Source: an uncultured Collinsella sp.
Lineage (GTDB): Bacteria; Actinomycetota; Coriobacteriia; Coriobacteriales; Coriobacteriaceae
DNA: 12,196 nt
Assembly (NCBI GenBank): GCA_900547285.1
Contig: URGF01000052.1
Span: 1-12,196, forward strand
Direction: 5' to 3'
Numbering within the stretch: position 1 is the stretch's first letter; every line of letters starts with the position of its first letter. The position numbers and the translations under genes are program-made. Below, piece by piece: positions 6,803-12,196 of the stretch. Under the pieces are notes generated by a model. That model did not search any database, had not been told where the DNA came from, and worked only from the letters and a program-made list of their open reading frames with translations.

Positions 6803-6814
6803 CCATCCCTTCAT

Positions 6815-6883
6815 AAGTTGCGGTGGAATAGGGATTGTTTTGCCTGATGAAGCGCTTAAACAGTCCCTATTTCACCGCAACTT
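6815..6883. repeat. Palindromic intergenic element, copy 2
   Basis: The arms at 6815-6840 and 6858-6883 pair over 26 bp with a 17-nt loop. The only two non-Watson-Crick positions (6826/6872 and 6835/6863) are G.U-type in plus-strand RNA. The arms match copy 1 (70-136) in the same orientation, and the G.U at 6826/6872 is shared with copy 1 at 80/126. Similarity between the copies ends at the arm boundaries. The element fills the convergent gap between the histidinol-phosphatase and hisE. It could weakly stop transcription from either side but has no U-tract. Confidence 0.8.
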
Positions 6884-6922
6884 CCATGACCCCGTTACAC
6901 CAACAAAGACTGTCCCAAACGA

Positions 6923-7240
6923 CTAGTGGCGGCGGGCGTTGAGTTCGCCGGCCAACTCGTCGAGGGTGATGCCGTAGCGCTCAAGCGTCACGAGCAAGTG
7001 GTAGACCAGGTCGCCGGCCTCATAGCGAATGTGATCGTGGTCGTTATCCTTGCAGGCCATGATGACCTCGCTCGCCTCCTCGGCAAGCTTCTTGAGCAGC
7101 TCGTCCTCGACGTCGGTCAACAGACGAGCGGTGTAGCTCTCCTGTGGCGACGCATCGCGACGACCGTGAATCACCTCGGCCAGACCTGTCAGCGTCTCAC
7201 CGATATTTCCATCCTGAACGTTTGCGGTGCGCACACCCAT
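6923..7240 (-). CDS. hisE: Phosphoribosyl-ATP pyrophosphohydrolase HisE
   Basis: HisE hydrolyses phosphoribosyl-ATP to phosphoribosyl-AMP and pyrophosphate, the second step of histidine synthesis. The 105-residue protein has the all-alpha MazG-like fold signature: SYTARLL, then KLAEEASEVIMA with the metal-binding acidic residues, then YEAGDLVYHLLVTL. It is separate from HisI, not fused as in enterobacteria. AAAGGA about 8 nt before the ATG supports the start. It is the last gene of the his operon, 45 nt after hisI. Confidence 0.95.
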   Translation of the reverse strand: MGVRTANVQDGNIGETLTGLAEVIHGRRDASPQESYTARLLTDVEDELLKKLAEEASEVIMACKDNDHDHIRYEAGDLVYHLLVTLERYGITLDELAGELNARRH

Positions 7241-7285
7241 GGTTCAATCCTTTCTGGTGGCCGAGCGTCTAATCGAGCGCCCGCC

Positions 7286-7615
7286 CTACGCGAGTTTTTT
7301 AAAGAAGCAGGTACGGTTGCCGGTATGGCAGGCCGGACCCGGCGAGTCGACCTCGACCAGCAGTGTATCGTTATCGCAGTCGGCCCAGAGCTCCTTGACC
7401 TCTTGCATATTGCCGCTCGTCGCGCCCTTGTTCCAGAGCTCCTGACGGCTGCGGCTCCAAAACCACGTGGTACCGGTCTTGAGCGTCAGCCCCACCGACT
7501 CCTCGTTCATCCAAGCAACCATAAGCACCTCGCCGGTGTCATACTGCTGAACCACACAAGGAATCAATTCTTTGGCGTCGTATTTAAGATCCGCTGGAGT
7601 AGTAATTTCTCTCAT
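7286..7615 (-). CDS. hisI: Phosphoribosyl-AMP cyclohydrolase HisI
   Basis: HisI opens the adenine ring of phosphoribosyl-AMP, the third step of the pathway, using Zn2+ and Mg2+. The 109 residues contain VAWMNEES (33-40), the TTWFWSRSRQELWNKGATSGN core (49-69), the metal motif DCDNDT (79-84) and PGPACHTGNRTCFF (92-105). Cys80, Cys96 and Cys103 have the 16/7 spacing of the known zinc site. The start at 7615 is chosen because the family begins here. The in-frame ATG at 7684 would add 23 residues read from the palindrome upstream. The ribosome site is modest (GGGGAA). The gene is separated from hisF by an unusually long 142-nt gap. Confidence 0.95.
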   Translation of the reverse strand: MREITTPADLKYDAKELIPCVVQQYDTGEVLMVAWMNEESVGLTLKTGTTWFWSRSRQELWNKGATSGNMQEVKELWADCDNDTLLVEVDSPGPACHTGNRTCFFKKLA

Positions 7616-7654
7616 TTCAATTCCCCAATTTAAACATCGCCGGTCGGCGAGGGT

Positions 7655-7747
7655 TGTCCAGGTGCCCGAGATTCCGAGCGACAAGCCCGACGACGCGTAC
7701 TTAAGTACGCGAGGAGGGTTGGAGCCGGAAGGTCGGGTGCCTGGGCA
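7655..7747. repeat. Long imperfect palindrome inside the his operon
   Basis: The centre is a perfect 18-bp palindrome, CGCGTACTTAAGTACGCG (7694-7711). Further out, 7672-7676 pairs with 7726-7730 (TTCCG/CGGAA). Then 7658-7669 pairs with 7733-7744 over 12 bp, with two G.U-type pairs (7663/7739 and 7664/7738). The asymmetry means the plus-strand RNA folds better than the minus-strand mRNA, although the flanking genes are on the minus strand. It fills the hisF-hisI gap. It is probably an inserted repeat element; an mRNA-processing or stability hairpin is the alternative. Confidence 0.7.
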
Positions 7748-7757
7748 AGCCGCAGCA

Positions 7758-8540
7758 TTAGAAGTCCAGCCTCACAGGAATACCTTGAGAGGCCATATAC
7801 TCTTTGACTTCGCGAATGCTGAACGTCCCAAAGTGAAAGACGCTCGCCGCCAGCACGGCGTCGGCCTCGCCCTCGATCACGCCCTCGGCAAAATGCTCGA
7901 GCGTGCCCACGCCGCCGCTCGCAATCACCGGAATCGGCACCGCGCGCGCCACAGCGCGGGTGAGCGCCAGGTCAAAGCCAGCCTTGGTGCCGTCGCGGTC
8001 CATGCTGGTCAACAAGATCTCGCCGGCGCCGCGACGAGCCGCCTCCTCGGCCCACGCCACCGCGTCGATACCCGTGGCGTTGCGGCCTCCCGCGGTAAAG
8101 ACCTCCCACTTGTCGGCACCGGATGCGCCGGGCAAACCGACGCGCTTGGCATCGATCGCCACGACCACGGCCTGGCTACCAAACGCCGCGGCAGCCTGGC
8201 TGATCAGCGACGGGTCGCGCACGGCCGCCGAGTTGAGCGATACCTTGTCGGCACCGGCGGCAACCATGGTGCGCATGCCCGCCAGGTCGCGAAAGCCGCC
8301 GCCCACGGTATAGGGAATGGCGAGCTCCTCGGCCGCATGCGCCGCCATCTCGATAGTCGTCGCACGGTCGTCGCTCGTGGCGGTAATGTCCAGGAAGACG
8401 ACCTCGTCCGCACCCTCGCGGTCATAGGCACACGCCAGCTCCACCGGATCGCCCGCATCGCGTAAGCTCACAAAGTTGACGCCCTTGACCACACGGCCGT
8501 CCTTGACGTCCAGGCAGGGAATCACGCGCTTGGTAAGCAT
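7758..8540 (-). CDS. hisF: Imidazole glycerol phosphate synthase cyclase subunit HisF
   Basis: HisF is the (beta/alpha)8-barrel cyclase that uses ammonia delivered by HisH to make imidazole glycerol phosphate and AICAR. The 260-residue protein has the catalytic D11 (CLDVKDG) and D130 (AIDAKR) at the canonical positions. It also has the phosphate-binding GGG (80-82), ILLTSMDRDGTKAGFD and IASGGVGT. The start is 3 nt after the hisA stop, with GGAGGAG before it. All hallmarks are intact. Confidence 0.97.
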   Translation of the reverse strand: MLTKRVIPCLDVKDGRVVKGVNFVSLRDAGDPVELACAYDREGADEVVFLDITATSDDRATTIEMAAHAAEELAIPYTVGGGFRDLAGMRTMVAAGADKVSLNSAAVRDPSLISQAAAAFGSQAVVVAIDAKRVGLPGASGADKWEVFTAGGRNATGIDAVAWAEEAARRGAGEILLTSMDRDGTKAGFDLALTRAVARAVPIPVIASGGVGTLEHFAEGVIEGEADAVLAASVFHFGTFSIREVKEYMASQGIPVRLDF

Positions 8541-8543
8541 GGG

Positions 8544-9287
8544 CTACTCCTCCCCTCGGGCGGCGGCCAGCGCCTGTGCCAGCGTAAAGTTGCCTTCGTA
8601 GAGCGCACGGCCGGTAATGGCGCCTTCAATCGCGACCTCACCCACCGCGGCCAGTGCGCGGATGTCGTCGAGCGTCGAGATACCGCCCGAAGCCACGACG
8701 GGAAAGCCCGCGACCTCGGCCACATGGCGATACGCCGCCACATCGATGCCCGTCTGCATGCCATCGCGCGCGATGTCGGTATACACCAGATGCTTAAAGC
8801 CCAGCTCGGTAAGCTGCGCCACGGCATCGTCGAGTGCCACGCCCGCGCCGTCGCGCCAGCCGTTCACCTTAACCTGGCCGTCGCGCGCGGCAATGTCGGC
8901 GACCAGCAGCTCGCCAAAGCCTTGGGCTGCCACCTCGGCAAAACCCGGCTCGGTCACCAGCACGGTGCCCAGCGCAATGCGGCGAGCACCATAGCCGGCC
9001 AGCTCGTCGATGCGTGCGAGCGAGCGGACGCCGCCGCCCACGTCCACGGACAGACCGTCGACGCCGCAGATGGCCTTAATCGCCGCCGAGTTGGCAGCGC
9101 AGGTGTCCTCGTCCTCGCCAAAGGCAGCGGACAGGTCGACGACGTGCACCCAGCTAGCGCCCTGCTCGGCAAACGAGCGGGCGACAGCCACAGGGTCGTC
9201 GGAATATACCTTGCAGCGGCTGCGGTCGCCGCGCTCCAGGCGTACAACCTTGCCGCCGATCAGATCGATTGCGGGAAACAGAATCAT
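8544..9287 (-). CDS. hisA: ProFAR isomerase HisA
   Basis: HisA isomerises ProFAR to PRFAR on a (beta/alpha)8 barrel paralogous to HisF. The 247 residues show FPAIDLIGGKVVRL with the catalytic D8, VDVGGGVRS, ADIAARDGQVKVNGW (D131) and TDIARDG with the second catalytic Asp (D171). Some actinobacteria use a bifunctional HisA/TrpF (PriA). I cannot tell that from these residues alone and call it HisA. The start codon overlaps the hisH stop by 4 nt (ATGA), with GAGGAGG upstream. Confidence 0.95.
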   Translation of the reverse strand: MILFPAIDLIGGKVVRLERGDRSRCKVYSDDPVAVARSFAEQGASWVHVVDLSAAFGEDEDTCAANSAAIKAICGVDGLSVDVGGGVRSLARIDELAGYGARRIALGTVLVTEPGFAEVAAQGFGELLVADIAARDGQVKVNGWRDGAGVALDDAVAQLTELGFKHLVYTDIARDGMQTGIDVAAYRHVAEVAGFPVVASGGISTLDDIRALAAVGEVAIEGAITGRALYEGNFTLAQALAAARGEE

Positions 9288-9985
9288 CGGCCGACCTCCT
9301 CGATGATGTTGACGAAGTTCTTAAGGATGCGCTGACCCAGCGCGGAGGATTTCTCGGGATGGAACTGGCAGCCCCACACGTTGCCATGGCGCACGATGCA
9401 CGGGAAACTCCGTGTATAGTGCGTGCGCGCCAACACATCGGCGGCATCGACGTCGTCGGCCACCGCGTAGCTGTGGGTGAAGTACATGTTGGCGCCCTCG
9501 GCAAAACCGGCAAGCAGCGGATCGGCCGCACCGGCGGACGTCATGTGCACCTGGTCCCAGCCCACGTGCGGCACCTTCAGGCGACTCGATTCCAAGCGCG
9601 TACACGAACCGCGCATGATGCCCAGGCCATCGACCCAGGGGCCGCCAGACTGCTCAGGGGTGCTGCCGTCTGCAGCCATGCCCTCGTCCGCAGGCACGCC
9701 CTCGTTGCCGCGCTCAAAAAAGAGCTGAAGGCCCAGGCAGATGCCGAGCAGCGGAGTTCCGGCGGCGACGGCATCGAGCACCGCGTCCGCCTCGCCGCTC
9801 TGGCGCATAAAGGCGATCGCGTCATAGAACGCGCCCACGCCCGGGATGACCAGGCCGTCGGCGTTGCGGATCTGCTCCGGATCGTCCGACGTGCAGGCGG
9901 CGGCACCGGCGCGCGCAAGCCCGCGCACGACGCTCGACAAGTTGCCCTTGTGGTAGTCGACCACCACGATCTTCGGTTCGCCCAC
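9284..9985 (-). CDS. hisH: Imidazole glycerol phosphate synthase amidotransferase HisH
   Basis: HisH is the class I glutaminase that feeds ammonia to HisF. I start it at a GTG at 9985 because AGGGAGG lies about 5 nt upstream and the family N-terminus (KIVVVDYHKGN) follows at once. A TTG at 10012 would add nine residues that include that ribosome site. The resulting 233 residues have the PGVGAF oxyanion strand region (48-53), the nucleophile C83 in GICLGLQLFF, and the His-Glu pair in CQFHPEKS. The protein is some 20-30 residues longer than typical HisH. Part of the excess is a Gly/Ala/Asp-rich insert after residue 92. It overlaps hisA by 4 nt. Confidence 0.95.
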   Translation of the reverse strand: MGEPKIVVVDYHKGNLSSVVRGLARAGAAACTSDDPEQIRNADGLVIPGVGAFYDAIAFMRQSGEADAVLDAVAAGTPLLGICLGLQLFFERGNEGVPADEGMAADGSTPEQSGGPWVDGLGIMRGSCTRLESSRLKVPHVGWDQVHMTSAGAADPLLAGFAEGANMYFTHSYAVADDVDAADVLARTHYTRSFPCIVRHGNVWGCQFHPEKSSALGQRILKNFVNIIEEVGR

Positions 9986-10033
9986 GCGACCCTCCCTCTT
10001 CCCATCATCCAAAACCTGTCCCTTTTTGGTAGG

Positions 10034-10621
10034 TTACAGCGAGCCCTTGGTGCTGGGGATGCCCTGCACGCGGGGATCGAGCTCGCAGGCGTGGCGCATC
10101 GTGCGGCCCACGGCCTTAAAGGCGGCCTCGATAATGTGATGCGAGTTACCGCCCGCCAGTTCGCAAACGTGCAGCGTGAGCTTGGCATCGCGCGCGAAGG
10201 CGTAGAAGAACTCGACGGCCAGCTCGGTATCAAAGCTGCCCACGCGCTCGGTGGGCACGGGCAGCTCGCAGTAGGCCTGCCCGCGGCCCGAAATATCAAC
10301 AGCAGCCATCACAAGCGTCTCGTCCATGGCGATCGCCGCGTCGGCAAAGCGCGTAATGCCCGCCTTGTCGCCCAGCGCCTGACAAAACGCCTCGCCCAGC
10401 ACAATACCCGTGTCCTCGACGGTGTGGTGCGCATCGACCTCCACGTCGCCCACCGCGTGCACCGTCAGATCGAACAGACCATGGCGGCCAAAAGCGTTGA
10501 GCATGTGGTCGAAAAACGGCACGCCGGTCGAGATATCGCACACGCCGCTTCCGTCCAGGTCGAGCTTTACGACAATGTCGGTCTCGCCCGTCTTGCGGGT
10601 TACCTCGGCATAGCGGTCCAT
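10034..10621 (-). CDS. hisB: Imidazoleglycerol-phosphate dehydratase HisB
   Basis: HisB dehydrates imidazole glycerol phosphate to imidazole acetol phosphate. The 195-residue protein is the monofunctional form, with no HAD phosphatase domain at the N-terminus. Metal-binding repeats are visible as DAHHTVED (63-70) and GGNSHHIIEA (157-166), with GVPFFDHML (33-41) and the C-terminal PSTKGSL. The ATG follows the hisC TAG directly with no gap, and AAGGAGG lies at the end of hisC. hisH begins 48 nt further on. Confidence 0.97.
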   Translation of the reverse strand: MDRYAEVTRKTGETDIVVKLDLDGSGVCDISTGVPFFDHMLNAFGRHGLFDLTVHAVGDVEVDAHHTVEDTGIVLGEAFCQALGDKAGITRFADAAIAMDETLVMAAVDISGRGQAYCELPVPTERVGSFDTELAVEFFYAFARDAKLTLHVCELAGGNSHHIIEAAFKAVGRTMRHACELDPRVQGIPSTKGSL

Positions 10622-11737
10622 CTACATCTCCTCCTTCACCAGCGCGGCAAACGCGGCCAGCACCTCGTCGTTTTCCTGCGGGGTGCCCACGGTAATGCGC
10701 AGGCAGTCCGCGAGCCCCGGCGCGTAGCTAAAGTCGCGCACCAGAATCGAATACTCGTCGCGCAGACGCTCGCGCACGCGCGTGGCATGCGGCGTGCGCA
10801 CGAGCACAAAATTCGCCGCGCTCGGCCATGCCTCCACGGGCATGCCCTCGGCAGCCATTGCGCGCAGGGCGCACAACTCGCGCTCGCGCTCGGATGTAAC
10901 TTGCGCCACCACGGGTGCATACGCATCGCGGGCACGCACGCAGGCAAGCGCTGCGGCCTGGCTCAGCACATTGACCGAATAGATCTGGCGAATCGCCGCG
11001 AACACATCGATGACCTCGGGCGCCGCGATCACATAGCCCAGACGCGTGCCGGCGGCGCCGAACGCCTTGGACAGCGTGTGCAGAATCACCAGGTTGGGAT
11101 GCTCGGCGATAAGGCCTTGCGCCGTGGTTGCCGCGCCAAACGAATCGTCGGCAAACTCAACATAGGCCTCGTCGACCATCACCATGCCGGGGCATGCATC
11201 GCACAGGGCCGCGACAAAGTCGAGCGGCACCACATCGCCCGTGGGATTATTGGGCGAGGTCACGATTGCCAGGTTGCACTCGGGCGCCGCTGCGAGCACA
11301 GCCGCTTGGTCGAGCTCAAAGGTCGCCGGGTCGCGCCACACATCGCGCACTTCAGTCTGGCACAGAGACGCAAAGAACGCATACTCGCTAAAGCACGGCG
11401 GGCAGTTGAGCAGGGTCCTCCCCGCGCCGCCAAACGCCAGCAGGCAGTTATAGAGCAGCTCGTCGCCGCCGTTGCCCACGCAGACATTCTCGCGCGCCAC
11501 ACCATGCCAAGCGGCAAGCTCGTCGCGCAGATCGTTGGACATGGGATCGGGATAGCGGTTGAGCGGTGTAGCGGCCAGGGCGGCGTCGACCGCCTCGCGC
11601 ACGCCAGCCGACACGGGATAGGTGTTCTCGTTGGCCGAAAGGTTGATGCGCGTGGGCGTAAAGTTGGGATCGTAGGGCTCAATGCCGGCCAAGTAGGGCT
11701 GGACGAGCTCCTTCATGCGGGGCGTCAGCTCGGCCAT
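10622..11737 (-). CDS. hisC: Histidinol-phosphate aminotransferase HisC
   Basis: HisC is the PLP-dependent aminotransferase that makes histidinol phosphate from imidazole acetol phosphate. From the ATG at 11737 it has 371 residues, the usual size. It shows LSANENTYP (33-41), GNGGDELL (88-95), SPNNPTG (161-167), DEAYVEF (189-195), the PLP lysine K224 in TLSKAFGAAGTRLGY, and LRITVG near the C-terminus. The frame is open upstream to the window edge, but GAGGAGG stands 6-8 nt before this ATG, and the family N-terminus lies here. I therefore treat the upstream in-frame part as a separate, foreign fragment. In another frame the codons just upstream read TGEEA-stop, ending 1 nt before this ATG. They could be the tail of a native preceding gene such as hisD. 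Confidence 0.95.
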   Translation of the reverse strand: MAELTPRMKELVQPYLAGIEPYDPNFTPTRINLSANENTYPVSAGVREAVDAALAATPLNRYPDPMSNDLRDELAAWHGVARENVCVGNGGDELLYNCLLAFGGAGRTLLNCPPCFSEYAFFASLCQTEVRDVWRDPATFELDQAAVLAAAPECNLAIVTSPNNPTGDVVPLDFVAALCDACPGMVMVDEAYVEFADDSFGAATTAQGLIAEHPNLVILHTLSKAFGAAGTRLGYVIAAPEVIDVFAAIRQIYSVNVLSQAAALACVRARDAYAPVVAQVTSERERELCALRAMAAEGMPVEAWPSAANFVLVRTPHATRVRERLRDEYSILVRDFSYAPGLADCLRITVGTPQENDEVLAAFAALVKEEM

Positions 11738-12196
11738 ATTAGGCCTCCTCGCCGGTCGCGCCAGCGGCACCGCCCGCAGCCCCCGCTCCTCTGCCATGGC
11801 CCGCTGCACCGGGCGGCGTGCCGCCACGGTCACCGGCGCACCCAGCGCCGCCAGACGCACCGCAAGCGCCCGCCCCACCGGGCCAAAGCCCAGCAGCAGG
11901 ATGTTTGCGCCCCACAGGGTGCGGGTGCTCTCCCGCAGCAGGATGCCGATGCACCCTTCCGCCGTGGGGATGGCATTGTAGATGGCCAACTCCGGCCGCG
12001 CATAGTAATCCACCAGCTCCACGCCCGCTTGCTGCGCGATGGCCTTTGCCTGCGCCGAGAGCCTGCCGCCCAGCGCCACCGCGCCGGGCTTTGCGGCACG
12101 CAGCAGCTCTGCCAGCGGGGTGCGGCTCTCGTCCAGCGGGAGCGGCAGCAGGATGCAGTCTGCCCGCGCCACCTGTTCGGCCCCGCTCACCGCACA
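11738..12196 (-). CDS. Partial dipicolinate synthase subunit A (DpaA/SpoVFA), cut at both ends
   Basis: This is an incomplete gene running off the window edge and ending in frame at hisC. The translation contains ILLPLPL, then QAGVELVDYYARPELAIYN, AIPTAEGCIGILL, and the Rossmann-type LLLGFGPVGRALAVRLAALGAPVTVAAR. It corresponds to the central part of SpoVFA, which with SpoVFB makes dipicolinic acid for endospores. Similarity stops near 11762; the last few codons (about 11738-11760) are probably native sequence upstream of hisC read in the wrong frame. Arginine codons are CGG in 7 of 14 cases, against none of 23 in hisC. The C-terminal third of SpoVFA is missing. It is most likely a chimeric assembly joint with DNA from a GC-rich clostridial species. 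A true transferred fragment is possible, and a functional fusion enzyme is unlikely. Confidence 0.75.

Noticed and set aside
6815..6883. Bidirectional intrinsic terminator between the phosphatase gene and hisE
   Set aside because: The stem is long and well placed, but there is no U-tract after either arm, and a near copy exists elsewhere. A dispersed element explains it better; weak termination remains possible.
7616..7757. T-box or other riboswitch controlling histidine genes
   Set aside because: I see no T-box sequence or antiterminator arrangement, and the hairpin folds better in the opposite strand's RNA.
9986..10012. TTG start for HisH
   Set aside because: It would place the AGGGAGG ribosome site inside the coding sequence; the GTG at 9985 fits the family N-terminus.
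10622..12190. A single 522-residue fusion enzyme (SpoVFA-like domain plus HisC)
   Set aside because: hisC has its own strong ribosome site and canonical start at 11737, the SpoVFA part lacks its C-terminal third, and arginine codon use changes sharply at the joint.
1..12196. CRISPR array, defence island, prophage or transposase
   Set aside because: No regularly spaced repeats, no cas, integrase or transposase reading frames were found. The coding content is core metabolism and housekeeping.

Overview
The window is GC-rich, almost completely coding, and mostly organised in compact minus-strand operons. The gene content, the mazG-eno-ftsB-like-ppx order and the strong preference for CGC/GCC/CTC-type codons point to an actinobacterium. 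My best guess is the class Coriobacteriia, Collinsella or a close relative. That placement is recognition plus inference; no rRNA or database comparison was available.

Layout from left to right. Positions 1-139 are non-coding and hold the first copy of a palindromic element (70-136). From 140 to 5569 everything is on the minus strand. Read in the direction of transcription, the genes are a stand-alone LarC C-terminal-domain gene, a YfcE-type phosphodiesterase, mazG (with a terminator), eno (with its own upstream region and a terminator), an FtsB/DivIC-like cell-division gene with an extended -10 promoter, and a Ppx/GppA-type phosphatase. A non-coding, probably divergent, regulatory gap follows (5570-5890) with a perfect 21-bp inverted repeat. 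Next comes a plus-strand PHP-type histidinol-phosphatase (5891-6802). A second copy of the first palindromic element lies in the convergent gap after it (6815-6883).

From 6923 to 11737 lies a minus-strand histidine operon in the order hisC-hisB-hisH-hisA-hisF-hisI-hisE. HisB is the short, dehydratase-only form, so the convergent PHP phosphatase plausibly supplies the histidinol-phosphate phosphatase step. hisG and hisD are not in the window. The operon is tightly packed (0-48 nt gaps and one 4-nt overlap) except for a 142-nt gap between hisF and hisI, which is filled by a ~93-nt imperfect palindrome.

The right end (about 11760-12196) is different. It encodes the middle of a dipicolinate synthase subunit A (SpoVFA/DpaA), a protein of endospore formers, joined in frame to hisC. 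Arginine codon use changes abruptly there (CGG 7 of 14, against 0 of 23 in hisC). hisC also keeps its own ribosome binding site, and what look like the last codons of a native upstream gene precede it. I read this as an assembly chimera or recent foreign junction, not a real fusion enzyme.

I found no CRISPR array, transposase, rRNA or tRNA gene and no recognisable defence system. The most interesting material is non-coding: three kinds of long inverted repeat in intergenic gaps, plus a direct-repeat pair over the presumed eno promoter.
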